A stretch of 22,731 bases of DNA from a virus: the IMG/VR virus record IMGVR_UViG_3300044991_001677, positions 1 to 22,731 of that record; one strand, 5' to 3'. Shown piece by piece: positions 7,792 to 15,652 of this stretch. Each line of letters begins with the position of its first letter. The stretch's first letter is position 1. Made by a program: the position numbers and the translations under genes. The notes beneath the pieces were generated by a model. The model was not told the origin of the DNA. It ran no database searches and worked only from the letters and a program-made list of their open reading frames with translations.

Positions 7792-9323
7792 CAGGCGGCC
7801 TCCATAACCTTGCGGATTGGTGACAGAACGGATAGAATCCGCGCCAGATAGTTGGAACACGCCCCCTGGTGGGGGTGCCATTTTTCTGACGTGTCTGGAA
7901 TTGCGTCCAGAATGCTCAAAATGCCGGATTCTAGGTTAGTTGTAACTGTCCGGTCGTGGTTCAAAACTATCGGATTGCCGATCAGAGCTTGCATCAGGAG
8001 GTTCTGACTCTCCGGCTCGGCCGTCAGCCACAGGTCGCCGATGCGTGACAAAAACTTCTCGCACAGGTCCAAAGCTGCGTCGGTGTCCATTTCGCCCTGG
8101 TCGGCCGATGCGACGATTTCCCATGCTGCTGCCCGCTGCGTTGCGATCTGTGAGGCTTTGGCCCGATAGGTGGCATCATCGATGGTTCCGGACAGGAGGG
8201 CCTCTAGCAGGCGTTCCTGGCGTGCCTGCATGTCGGCGACGACTTTCCGCTGCCGGTCGGAGATCTCGCGCTGGCGTTTCCGCTCGTCGATCATCGAGAG
8301 CCTGGTCAGCGCCCGCAGGACGGCGACGGACTTCTTGGCCTTGGCGACGAGGTTTGACAGCAGATATGCCATGCGGTCGTGTGCGCAATCGCGCCGGATC
8401 CTGACGTGTCCCTTCGGGCAGTGATAGTAGCCCCAGGCGCCGTAGCGGGTTTTGGTTGTCGAACCTGTCAGCGGCCGGCCGCACTCTGCGCAGACCATCC
8501 AGCGCCGGAGCGGCCACTCGCGAGCATCGCCGCGGACTTCCGGACGACGCAGTCTGGCAAAGTGGGCGTTGGCACGGTCCCAGGTGTCGGCGTCGACTAT
8601 CCCGGGCCACTGCGCGGCGATGATCTTGCCTTCCGTAAGCCTCGAACAGATCTGCCCGCGGTAGGCCCGCTGTTCGACGATGGCCCGGATGTGCTGGGCA
8701 GGGAACTGGCGGCCGATGCTTTCGGTGAGCTGCTGTCCTGCCTGTTCCGGTGCGATTCTTCCAGAGGCCAGATCGGCGAACAATGAGACGACGGCCGGAG
8801 CTTCATCCGGATCCGGCTCGAGGATGGCGCCGGCGGCCGTGGCCTTGATTTGGAATCCGGTAGGCGCCTTGTGACACCAGAAGCCCTTGGCGGCCCGGTC
8901 GACCATTCCCGAGCGAGAGCGTTCGGCTCGGACCTCGTTGTCGAGCTGGGCCACGGCGGAAAGGATTGTCTGCAGGAATCTGCCCGCCGGGTCGTCGGAA
9001 GATGGCTCGGTCACCGAAAGGATCTGGACGCCGTAGCCGGCGAGCATGGCCCGGGTGACGGCGAAGTCGTGGGAGTCCCTGGCGAACCTGTCGAGCTTGT
9101 GGACGAGGACGACATCGCACCCATGTTTGCGGCAGAACTGGATCAGGCGGAGGAAGGCGGGACGATTGGCGGTCTTTGCCGACTCGCCGGCGTCGGTGAA
9201 CGTCTCGACGACCGTGGCGCCGTTGCGACCGGCCCAGGCCTGACAGTCGGCGATCTGGCCGTCGATGGATGTTCCGGCGACCTGGTCAACCGACGACACG
9301 CGGGCGTAGATGGCGGCTTTCAT
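7791..9323 (-). CDS. large serine recombinase (phage integrase type)
   Basis: 510 residues from ATG 9323-9321 (MKAAIYARVSS), where the family begins; an ORF start 126 bases earlier gives unrelated sequence. The N-terminal resolvase domain has the catalytic Ser10 in ARVSS, and VLVHKLDRFARD with conserved Arg residues. A recombinase domain follows (FWCHKAPTGFQI, then RAIVEQRAYRGQI). A zinc ribbon (CAECGRPLTGS, HCPKGHV, RRDC) and a long coiled coil complete the layout of large serine integrases. These join attP to attB without supercoiling needs, with direction set by a separate factor. The preceding small gene overlaps its start by 38 bp, and no strong ribosome site is visible, so it may be made at low level by coupling. 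Confidence 0.9.
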   Translation of the reverse strand: MKAAIYARVSSVDQVAGTSIDGQIADCQAWAGRNGATVVETFTDAGESAKTANRPAFLRLIQFCRKHGCDVVLVHKLDRFARDSHDFAVTRAMLAGYGVQILSVTEPSSDDPAGRFLQTILSAVAQLDNEVRAERSRSGMVDRAAKGFWCHKAPTGFQIKATAAGAILEPDPDEAPAVVSLFADLASGRIAPEQAGQQLTESIGRQFPAQHIRAIVEQRAYRGQICSRLTEGKIIAAQWPGIVDADTWDRANAHFARLRRPEVRGDAREWPLRRWMVCAECGRPLTGSTTKTRYGAWGYYHCPKGHVRIRRDCAHDRMAYLLSNLVAKAKKSVAVLRALTRLSMIDERKRQREISDRQRKVVADMQARQERLLEALLSGTIDDATYRAKASQIATQRAAAWEIVASADQGEMDTDAALDLCEKFLSRIGDLWLTAEPESQNLLMQALIGNPIVLNHDRTVTTNLESGILSILDAIPDTSEKWHPHQGACSNYLARILSVLSPIRKVMEAA

Positions 9324-9474
9324 GTCTGTGGGGTTTGGATGCGACCACATGGCGCACCAAGGCAACGGCAACAGGGTAGAGCAAACGGATGGCGGCGTCA
9401 AGGGCTTCGTCGGATTCTTTTGCGAGCACCGGGTCGGAGGCTCGCACATATGCGATGAGTTCTTGGCGCGTCAT
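9286..9474 (-). CDS. small helical phage protein overlapping the recombinase start
   Basis: 62 residues from ATG 9474-9472, which overlaps the stop of the nuclease gene as ATGA. The sequence is one or two helices (RQELIAYVRAS, DEALDAAIRLLYPVAVALVRHVV) followed by a basic His/Arg tail. It overlaps the recombinase by 38 bp in another frame, so its translation could feed ribosomes to the recombinase start. No family is recognised. A recombination directionality factor is one possibility, because those are small and basic and may lie beside the integrase, but there is no sequence evidence beyond size and place. Confidence 0.5.
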   Translation of the reverse strand: MTRQELIAYVRASDPVLAKESDEALDAAIRLLYPVAVALVRHVVASKPHRHESRHLRPRVVG

Positions 9475-9911
9475 CGTTTGTCCTCGGAGTTGAACCGCTG
9501 GATCTGCCATTCGCGGTTCTTGAACATGGCCCAGACGAAGTCGACATCCGGGAAGGCGGCGACGCACTCCCGGAAGGCTGCTGCCGCTCGCCCCTGGCTT
9601 CCGAAGCGGAAAGCGCCCTTGACTTCATAGCAGGTCATTTTGCCGAGCGTGGACCAGACGACCCAGTCGGGGGTATACCGCGACCCTCCAGGGAGCCGGA
9701 ACGTCACGGCCTCGTACTTGCCGGCGCCGGAAAGGTGGACGCGGTTGAAGAGGGACTCCGTCTTGTTGGGTTGCCGGCCGGGAGTCCGGACCATAGGCGC
9801 CGCCTGGGGCGCTGGTGCCGGTGTCGGTTTTGGCGGGTTGAGTCTGGCGAGGGACGCCTCGACGCGGCGACGCAGTTCTGGGTTCAGGTCTTCGAGTTTG
9901 AGCGGTCTCAT
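9471..9911 (-). CDS. DUF1064-like PD-(D/E)XK nuclease
   Basis: 146 residues, ATG 9911-9909 after an A-run. Residues 1-50 are a Pro/Ala-rich linker-like head. The core follows: NKTE (50-52), GGSRYTPDWVV (PD at 81-82), and CYEVKGAF (EVK at 96-98). Together these give the E, PD and ExK residues of the PD-(D/E)XK nuclease fold. The FRFGSQGRAAAAFRE motif matches phage DUF1064 proteins. Such genes often occupy the place of Holliday-junction resolvases in phage replication modules. Substrate is not readable from sequence. The next gene starts inside its stop codon. Confidence 0.75.
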   Translation of the reverse strand: MRPLKLEDLNPELRRRVEASLARLNPPKPTPAPAPQAAPMVRTPGRQPNKTESLFNRVHLSGAGKYEAVTFRLPGGSRYTPDWVVWSTLGKMTCYEVKGAFRFGSQGRAAAAFRECVAAFPDVDFVWAMFKNREWQIQRFNSEDKR

Positions 9912-9930
9912 TTTTTTTGTGTCCGGGTTT

Positions 9931-10010
9931 CCCCTCGCTCCGCCATCAAGCGGAGAGCGAGGGGGAATAATACTTTAGGTTATTCCCCCCTCTTCCTTTA
10001 GGGAGAGGGG
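9931..10010. repeat. three overlapping hairpins upstream of the nuclease gene
   Basis: Three stems follow one another. The first pairs 9931-9943 with 9950-9964, with a two-base bulge. The second pairs 9961-9970 with 9980-9989 (GGGGGAATAA / TTATTCCCCC, perfect). The third pairs 9987-9996 with 10001-10010, with one G-T pair. Neighbouring stems share bases 9961-9964 and 9987-9989, so adjacent hairpins compete. No T-tract follows on the minus strand. The set separates the Lar-like ORF from the nuclease gene and may control expression or RNA ends. Confidence 0.6.
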
Positions 10011-10326
10011 CGCGCGCGCGTAGGACTGTCCTAAGGACTAGTCCTAAGGACTTTTCGTTTTTGGAATGTCCTACGCGCGCGCACGCGTAGGACATCGGCG
10101 TTTTGGAGGGTTTTGGCGGCGTTTCCGGGCGGATTCCGCGCTGCATTTGGTTCCAGCGGGTCAGGGCGTCTATGGCGTGGCTTGCGGTCGCTTCTGCGCC
10201 GCAGGAAGGGCAAGCTGCAACGTAGCGGCGCCGGAGGCCGTGACGCGACATCCGCCAATCTCGGGACACCCGGGGACGTTCGCCGCAGCAGCGGTCGTAT
10301 AGCGAGGTTTCCAGCCACCACTTCAC
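9946..10326 (-). CDS. Lar-like zinc protein (restriction alleviation family)
   Basis: 126 codons from GTG 10326-10324, which overlaps the methylase stop as GTGA and has GGAG five bases upstream. Residues 1-65 match the Lar pattern: an N-terminal CCGERP, then AACPSCGAEATASHAIDALT with a WN end, that is two Cys pairs plus the A..A...WN helix. Lar of Rac relieves type I restriction by raising host modification. Many phage relatives have unknown roles. From about residue 70 onward the reading frame runs through the palindrome cluster and ends in a basic low-complexity tail, so the C-terminal half may be barely constrained. Pairing with a DNA methylase just upstream supports an anti-restriction theme. 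Confidence 0.6.
   Translation of the reverse strand: MKWWLETSLYDRCCGERPRVSRDWRMSRHGLRRRYVAACPSCGAEATASHAIDALTRWNQMQRGIRPETPPKPSKTPMSYACARVGHSKNEKSLGLVLRTVLRARAPLPKGRGGNNLKYYSPSLSA
10012..10093. repeat. nested inverted repeat with five GTCCTA/TAGGAC copies and alternating GC arms
   Basis: A perfect 15-bp inverted repeat (10012-10026 with 10068-10082) has alternating GC in its outer part and TAGGAC/GTCCTA in its inner part. A third arm at 10084-10093 can pair with 10068-10077 instead. Between the arms lie two direct copies of GTCCTAAGGAC (10028-10038 and 10041-10051), each itself a near palindrome. The hexamer GTCCTA occurs five times within 73 bp, in both directions. This looks like a protein-binding or replication/termination site. 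The region also lies within the 3' half of the Lar-like ORF. Confidence 0.65.
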
Positions 10327-10880
10327 GTCGGCTCCTTTGCGTTGTCCGGTTTGACGCATATCGGGTTGTTTTTGGCATCAAGAACGAAGCACGCGATATG
10401 GCGTCCCGTGCCACGGCCCGGCTTGCCGTCTTCCGTCGCCAACCATCGCACGTCGCCCAGGTTGCGCACCTTGGCCCCGTCCGCCAGCAGCATCAGAGCC
10501 CACTTGTCGAGCGGGAAGACGATCACGACGGCTTTGCCCTTCTTGTGCTCTGCAAGCGCCTTGCGAACCCACGCCGTCATGCCCTTTTTCTTTCCCTCGT
10601 GCATGATGGATCCGAACGGCGGGTTGACGTAGTTGCGCTGACCCCATTCGCATGTCAGACCGTCGAAGCCTTCCGGCTTCGGGAACGGGCACGGGTCGAA
10701 GTCGAACGGGCCAAACTCAGCGTTCAAGGCGGCGTACAGGTCCGGAGGTGTTAGCCAGTAGTGCTTGCCATCGCTGTTTCCGGCGTGGAACTTGTTCTTC
10801 TCAACCGGCGTCGCACCGGCCTGTCTAAGGAATGACCGTTTCGCATCATTGGCAAACTTGGCGGGTTGTACGCGCTTCAT
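10323..10880 (-). CDS. dam: phage N6-adenine DNA methyltransferase (Dam family)
   Basis: 185 residues from ATG 10880-10878, overlapping the previous stop as ATGA. The order of motifs is that of the phage Dam family (PF05869): YWLTPPDLYAALNAEFGPF (41-59), FDPCPFP (61-67), YVNPPFG (84-90, the catalytic NPPF/Y motif IV), and then GKAVVIVFPLDKW, with HIACFVL near 161-167. It transfers a methyl group from S-adenosylmethionine to adenine in DNA. In a phage this usually protects against host restriction or marks packaging DNA. The site recognised cannot be read. Confidence 0.85.
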   Translation of the reverse strand: MKRVQPAKFANDAKRSFLRQAGATPVEKNKFHAGNSDGKHYWLTPPDLYAALNAEFGPFDFDPCPFPKPEGFDGLTCEWGQRNYVNPPFGSIMHEGKKKGMTAWVRKALAEHKKGKAVVIVFPLDKWALMLLADGAKVRNLGDVRWLATEDGKPGRGTGRHIACFVLDAKNNPICVKPDNAKEPT

Positions 10881-11398
10881 GTCCGTTCCTCCGGTTCGAC
10901 CCAGTCCACCCTGAGCATACGAAACAAGTCTTCTTCCTCTCGCACGGGAATTGAACGCCCCCCGCGCCATGGCGCAAGCATCCCGTTTTCGCTCTTGTAG
11001 CCAGCCATAACCCAGGCCCTCCCGAGCACGCAGCGCGCGAAATAAACGCTGCCGGTCCGGATGGCATAGATCAGCCCCCAGTTCTCCGGCCTTGCCGTGA
11101 AGATGTCCAGATTGATCTCGCCCAGGTCGACCTGGACGTACTTGCCGGCGACCGGGTCACCCTTGACGACCGTGCCGAAGCCGGAGACGGTCTGCGACCA
11201 GCTCAATGACCGGACGCCTTCGTTAAGGACGCCGAAAAGGTCGATAATGGAGATACGCTTCGGGATGCAGACGATCTCGATGTCTCCGACCTCTGGTTTC
11301 TTGCGTCGGATGCTGCCGGCGATCTCGATGCGGTCGCAGTGCGGCGCCAGCTGGGCCTTGACGCGCTGCGCGATGGCTGTTGCTTGGTCTAGTTTCAT
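10877..11398 (-). CDS. minimal PolX-type nucleotidyltransferase (DNA polymerase beta family)
   Basis: 173 residues, ATG 11398-11396. Signature of family X: EIAGSIRRKKPEVGDIEIV (25-43), with GSIRR and GD, then a third acidic residue in INLDIFTARPENWG (95-108), and RTGS (114-117). The C-terminal end (EEEDLFRMLRVDWVEPEERT) matches the thumb end of bacterial PolX. The second metal ligand position is Glu41 rather than Asp. The N-terminal helix-hairpin-helix lyase domain and the C-terminal PHP domain of full bacterial PolX are missing, so this is palm plus thumb only. It could be a gap-filling or template-independent nucleotide transferase. Confidence 0.8.
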   Translation of the reverse strand: MKLDQATAIAQRVKAQLAPHCDRIEIAGSIRRKKPEVGDIEIVCIPKRISIIDLFGVLNEGVRSLSWSQTVSGFGTVVKGDPVAGKYVQVDLGEINLDIFTARPENWGLIYAIRTGSVYFARCVLGRAWVMAGYKSENGMLAPWRGGRSIPVREEEDLFRMLRVDWVEPEERT

Positions 11399-11399
11399 G

Positions 11400-11651
11400 T
11401 CAAAATGGATCCCTTTCTATTGCTGATTCCGGCCTTTTCGCTGTCGGGCACTCTCCCCACCGATCCTCGCCTCCGATCCCAGCGACAAGGAAGCACCAAT
11501 CGCCGTCGTCCGGCTCGATGCTTTCCTGCGCGCGGCGCCTGTGCTCGCATCCAACGCAACTCCCGGTCGCGTCCAGACCGTCGGCGATATCTTCTCCGTC
11601 TGGCAGGTGTTCAGACGCGTACTGCGTCACAAAAGCTTCATCGAGTTTCAT
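11400..11651 (-). CDS. small acidic Cys-containing protein of unknown function
   Basis: 83 residues from ATG 11651-11649 (MKLDEAFVTQYASEHL). The start overlaps the previous stop as ATGA and has GGAG five bases upstream; a longer in-frame start at 11732 lies within the preceding gene. A SCVGCEHR Cys pair, a later DDGDWCFLV Cys and an EDRWGECP Cys give four Cys that could bind one metal. Its stop is one base from the start of the PolX-type gene. No family is recognised. Confidence 0.6.
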   Translation of the reverse strand: MKLDEAFVTQYASEHLPDGEDIADGLDATGSCVGCEHRRRAQESIEPDDGDWCFLVAGIGGEDRWGECPTAKRPESAIERDPF

Positions 11652-11962
11652 CTCGTCTCCGTTGTGGTTACTACAGTAGCGTACTTTTCCCACGACCATG
11701 CGAACGACCGCGCGGCCCACTCCGGCATGCACAGCGCGTCTATCTCATCGTCGGCCTTCAGCCTGACCAGCTGGCGCAGGGCGGCGTGATGGGTGTCGGA
11801 AAGGAAGCCGCTGACGGCATCTTGCCGCAGCTCCTCCATGTGGCGGTCCCGATGTTCGCGCGCCATCAGCTCGATGAACCAGCGCTTGTTGCAGGGATTG
11901 CGTCGGGGACAACTCGGGCGGCGACACTTGCGCCACGCCGTGGCGTCGTTTTGCTGCTTCAC
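11648..11962 (-). CDS. small Cys/Arg-rich phage protein of unknown function
   Basis: 104 residues if it starts at GTG 11962-11960, which has GGAG eight bases upstream and lies 16 bases after the primase-helicase stop. An ATG at 12037 would extend it into the primase gene. The first third is basic and Cys-rich (WRKCRRPSCPRRNPCNKRWF), a possible metal-binding or nucleic-acid-binding patch. The rest is helical (MAREHRDRHMEELRQD, HHAALRQLVRLKADDEI). It is coupled on to the next small gene. I do not recognise it. Confidence 0.6.
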   Translation of the reverse strand: MKQQNDATAWRKCRRPSCPRRNPCNKRWFIELMAREHRDRHMEELRQDAVSGFLSDTHHAALRQLVRLKADDEIDALCMPEWAARSFAWSWEKYATVVTTTETR

Positions 11963-11978
11963 TTCGCTGTCTCCTTTG

Positions 11979-14087
11979 TTAGAAAGACGGTGAATACAGG
12001 TTGCCCTGCCACGTCCTGCCCTCTTTGTCGAAAACAATGATGCCGGCCCGGCTCAGCACCCGCCGGATGTTGTCCGCCCGCTTAAGGTCCGTCGGCTCGC
12101 CACGGTCGTCCATCGTCTGGCAGATGTGTTTGATCAGCTCCGAACGCTGGGGGTCGTTGTCGTTCGTCCGTGGCGGCATCAGTTCGAAGCCCATGTCGTC
12201 GTACTTGGAGGCCTTCGCCTTGGTCCAGTTCTTCTGCTTCTTCTGGCGCTCGACTTCCTTGGCGACGGGATGGCCGGCCGCCGCCACCCAGCATATCCCC
12301 TCGTTGGCGTGCTGAAGCTCGGTCCGCTCCTGGCACCCGGCCCGCCGGCCGCGCTTGGCGTGGCGTAGCTCATAGCGGTTGTCGTAGTCCTCGATCTGCA
12401 TGATCGTCGACGTCGCCCGGGCCCAGTTCGTCAGGTCGCTCGATCCGATGCCGAGATAGGCCATGTCGGCGCCCTTGTAGGCGTTCTCCTGGTTCTTGGG
12501 GGGCTTGCCGGTGTGATGGATCACCACCACGCCGACGTTGTGCTTCCGGATGACGGGGTTGAGCTGGTTGCGGAGAAAGCGGGAGCAGTCCGCCATCTTC
12601 GATATTTCCCCGCCGATGTAGGCCAGGAGCGGGTCGATCCAGACTATGTCGGGCTTGATCCGGTCGCAAAGCCAGCCCGTGAAGGTGCAGAATTCACCCC
12701 CGGTCAGGCTGTCGGAAGGCACGATCCGCAGGTTGTTCCGCAAAGCACGGCGCTCGTCGGCCGTCAGCTGCATGCCGGCGGTCACACCCTGGAACATCTC
12801 CTGAACGTCGAGTCCGTTGTTTTCCGCCTGGATGATGAGCTGCCGCATCGGCGCCACCGGCACCAGGCCGAACAGCGGACGCCCCACGGCGAACGACACG
12901 GCCCCCTGCACCGCCAAGACAGACTTGCCGATTCCTGACTGGGCCACCAGCAGCCAGGACCCGCCACGCGTCAGGAAGCGCTCGCCCAGAAGGTTGTCAT
13001 CGGGCAGTTCCGCGTCGATCTGGTCGGGGCCGAGGATCTCGGCGGAATACTCGTCGGCGCGCGAAAGGCTGTCCCATTCGTCCCAGCTGACGGCGCCGCA
13101 GGGCCCGCTGACGAGATACTGCCGTTTGCCGGCCCGCGTGAGCCCCGGCAGGCGCGACAGACGGGAGGGGTTGCGGCATTGCCGGTCAACGACGAATCCG
13201 GCCTCAGCGAGGCGCGTGAACAGCTTCTCGACCCGTTCGCGGTACAGCGCCCGGTCGGTGCCGGCGTCCACCCGGACGATGGCATGGACCGACTTTCCGC
13301 CGCTGTGGACGATGGCGGTGCAGGGGAGCTGCAGGGAGTGGATCGTCGAAAGTTGCATCTCCATCGGCATCGCGTCCGACTCGACCAGGACGTGATCCAG
13401 ACGCGCCACGGCCTCGTTGGTCACCCCGGCTCCGTCGACCGGATTGATCCGCACCCACCCGCCGGCGTCTGGATCCCAGGAGCCCAGCGCGTTCTCGATG
13501 GCCTTTTCCGGAGCCTTCTTGGCGTAGCGGCGCAGGTCGGCCACGATCTCGGCGCGCGTCCGGGTGTAGACGCCTTTTCCCATGGGCTTGAATTTGTCGT
13601 CCTCGTCCTTGAACGAGCCCAGCACGTAGCTGACCTTCTCGTTTTCCTGGAACATCAGCTCCAGATAGGTCACAAGGTCGGCGACGGGATCCGGGCCGGC
13701 TTCCGGGACGGGCTCGGCGTAATCGGCCACGGCTCCGGCCTGCTCAGCCATTCCCGGCCCGACTGGCGTTTCCCAGGTCAACGGCGCGTCCGGGATGTCG
13801 GCGCCCCTGTGGCCCGTCCTGGGGGGCTTGCCTCCGTCGTCCTTGCACCACTTCACCAGCGAGGCGATCCCGATCTTGCCGTCGGCCTTGCCAAACCCGC
13901 GCCACTTTGTCCGGCAGGTGGCCTCGTGGTTCTTCTTGCCGTCCGGGCACCAGGCAATCCAGTCATCGACCGTGGCGCCGGAGGCGTGCAGCGCCATCCC
14001 GACCGCCAGCCAGGATTCGTAGGCTTTTGCCCGCGCCGGCGAAAGCTGCTTCAGACATTCGATTGCCGCTTCCCTGTCCGTCATCAT
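11979..14087 (-). CDS. primase-helicase, PriCT-2 and RecA-like ATPase fusion
   Basis: 702 residues, ATG 14087-14085, overlapping the upstream helicase stop as ATGA. Residues 1-85 match the PriCT-2 helical domain (SWLAVGMALHASG, DDWIAWCPDG, CRTKWRGFG). The centre (about 225-340) resembles an archaeo-eukaryotic primase core: VLVESD, then HSGGKSVHAIVRVDA, then DRQCRNPSRLSRLPG. The C-terminal RecA-like domain has Walker A AQSGIGKS (382-389), RQLIIQAEN, and Walker B IVWIDPLLAYIGG, followed by a VIHHTGKPPK sensor, as in RepA/DnaB-like AAA_25 helicases. It should unwind and prime phage DNA. No DNA polymerase A, B or C gene is in the window, so elongation may rely on the host or on genes outside. Confidence 0.8.
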   Translation of the reverse strand: MMTDREAAIECLKQLSPARAKAYESWLAVGMALHASGATVDDWIAWCPDGKKNHEATCRTKWRGFGKADGKIGIASLVKWCKDDGGKPPRTGHRGADIPDAPLTWETPVGPGMAEQAGAVADYAEPVPEAGPDPVADLVTYLELMFQENEKVSYVLGSFKDEDDKFKPMGKGVYTRTRAEIVADLRRYAKKAPEKAIENALGSWDPDAGGWVRINPVDGAGVTNEAVARLDHVLVESDAMPMEMQLSTIHSLQLPCTAIVHSGGKSVHAIVRVDAGTDRALYRERVEKLFTRLAEAGFVVDRQCRNPSRLSRLPGLTRAGKRQYLVSGPCGAVSWDEWDSLSRADEYSAEILGPDQIDAELPDDNLLGERFLTRGGSWLLVAQSGIGKSVLAVQGAVSFAVGRPLFGLVPVAPMRQLIIQAENNGLDVQEMFQGVTAGMQLTADERRALRNNLRIVPSDSLTGGEFCTFTGWLCDRIKPDIVWIDPLLAYIGGEISKMADCSRFLRNQLNPVIRKHNVGVVVIHHTGKPPKNQENAYKGADMAYLGIGSSDLTNWARATSTIMQIEDYDNRYELRHAKRGRRAGCQERTELQHANEGICWVAAAGHPVAKEVERQKKQKNWTKAKASKYDDMGFELMPPRTNDNDPQRSELIKHICQTMDDRGEPTDLKRADNIRRVLSRAGIIVFDKEGRTWQGNLYSPSF

Positions 14088-15652
14088 GCAAAGCTCCAGT
14101 TCTCTACCGGCCGCCAGTTGTTGGCCTTGATCGCGTCGATCAGCTTGGAGGCGTCCGCCCGCTTCATGTCGGCCGCGTTCGCGTAGCCAAACTTGTCGAT
14201 GAGCCTCACCTGCCCGGGCGATGCCAGCCCAGCGTGACTGCGGCCGAAGAGCTTGTCCAGGATCAGCTTCGCCTGACCCTTGCAGCGCACCCCGGCCGGA
14301 TCCAGCCCGAACTTGCCGATGGTCGCCAGCTGCTTCTCGGTCGGGGAGGCCGCCTCCCAGGGCATCGTCGGCTCATAGTCCTCGAGGTCGCTCGCCTTGA
14401 TGTAGAGGGCAAAGGCCAGCGGGTCAATCCGCCGCGCCTCCTTGCGCGCCTGGTTCTTGAGCGCTTCGGCCAGCGCATCGTGACGCTTCCGGGCAACCTC
14501 CGACGAGGCCATCTCGGCCAGGTCCAGAAGATCCATCTGCGTGGCCCCGCCGGCGGCCTCCTGGATCTCGGTCGCCTCGGTCGCCTGGTCTTCCTTCACC
14601 GCCACCAGCGAGGCCGGCCGGCAGAGGTCATGCCGGACCGTGTGCCAGAGGTAGTCCAGAATCAGCAGATCCTTCTTGCCGGGAAAGAGCCGCGTACCGC
14701 GACCAACCATCTGCGCATAGAGCGCCCGCGACTTCGTCGCCCGCAGCACGCTGACGCAGTCGAGGCTCGGCTCGTCGAAGCCCTCGGTGTAGAGCATGGC
14801 GTTGCAGCACACCTTGGGCCCCGGAGTCTTGAGCCATTCACCGACCTCCCGCCGATCCTCGCTCTCCCCGTCCACGTGCCGGCAGTCCATCCCGCGGGCT
14901 TGCAGCATGCCGAGGAAGGCCTTGCTCGTCCGCACCAGCGGCAGGAAAACCAGCGTCTTGCGGTTGCCCGCCATCGAGACGATGCCGTCGGCGATCTGCT
15001 CAAGGTACGGCCCCAGGGCGTCCCCGATGTCGCCGACGTTGTAGTCTCCCGCCGTCGTCCGGACGGCCCCCAGCTCGATATGCAGCGGGCAGGTCTGCAC
15101 CACCGGCCGCGCGAGCCACCCATCCGCCACGGCCTGGGCGAGGCCGTACTCGTAGGCGATGCTTTCGAACACGGCGCCCAGGCTGCGCTTGTCGCCGCGG
15201 TCCGGAGTCGCCGTCACGCCCAGGATCTTGGCGCCCGAGAAGTAGTCCAGGATGCCGCGATAGCTGACGGACAAAGCATGGTGAGCTTCGTCCACCACCA
15301 CGGCCGAGAAGTGGTCGGGCCCGAACTGCGCCATGCGGTTCTGCCGCATGAGCGTCTGGACACTGGCGACGGTCACCGGCAGTAAGGTTCCCGCGGCCCG
15401 TTCGTCGGCCTTCTCGACGGCGGCCATCAGTCCCGTCGAGGCTTCGATCTTGTCCACGGCCTGGCGGATGAGTTCATCGCGGTGGGCGAGGATCAGCGTC
15501 CGGCCGCCTTCGTCGGCGATGCGTTTGGCGACGGCGGCGAAGACGATGGTTTTGCCTGTGCCGGTTGGGAGCACGAGAAGCGTGGAGCGGACATCCTTCC
15601 AGGCTTCGAAGATGGCCTCCGTCGCGTCGAGCTGGTACTTGCGCAGGGTCAC
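14084..15652 (-). CDS. superfamily 2 DNA/RNA helicase
   Basis: 522 residues from GTG 15652-15650. This start has GGAGG six bases upstream, overlaps the preceding stop as GTGA, and begins exactly at the family N-terminus (TLRKYQLDATEAIFEAW, a Q-motif-like opening). An ATG 192 bases earlier would read nonsense over the membrane-protein gene. Motifs in order: I LPTGTGKT (28-35), Ia ILAHRDELI, II DEAH (121-124), III VTATPDR, and VI QMVGRGTRL with LLILDYLWH after it. It resembles the ComFA/RecG/UvrB-Res class of phage helicases, acting at the fork or in recombination together with the primase-helicase that follows. Confidence 0.85.
   Translation of the reverse strand: MTLRKYQLDATEAIFEAWKDVRSTLLVLPTGTGKTIVFAAVAKRIADEGGRTLILAHRDELIRQAVDKIEASTGLMAAVEKADERAAGTLLPVTVASVQTLMRQNRMAQFGPDHFSAVVVDEAHHALSVSYRGILDYFSGAKILGVTATPDRGDKRSLGAVFESIAYEYGLAQAVADGWLARPVVQTCPLHIELGAVRTTAGDYNVGDIGDALGPYLEQIADGIVSMAGNRKTLVFLPLVRTSKAFLGMLQARGMDCRHVDGESEDRREVGEWLKTPGPKVCCNAMLYTEGFDEPSLDCVSVLRATKSRALYAQMVGRGTRLFPGKKDLLILDYLWHTVRHDLCRPASLVAVKEDQATEATEIQEAAGGATQMDLLDLAEMASSEVARKRHDALAEALKNQARKEARRIDPLAFALYIKASDLEDYEPTMPWEAASPTEKQLATIGKFGLDPAGVRCKGQAKLILDKLFGRSHAGLASPGQVRLIDKFGYANAADMKRADASKLIDAIKANNWRPVENWSFA

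Noticed and set aside
7850-7890. C-rich/G-rich short hairpin near the recombinase 3' end as an attachment site
   Set aside because: It lies inside the coding sequence, and I could not find a crossover-type core or flanking repeats to support attP.
9324-9449. N-terminal extension of the serine recombinase
   Set aside because: The catalytic domain begins at MKAAIYARVSS; the extra 42 residues have no family match and overlap the upstream small gene.
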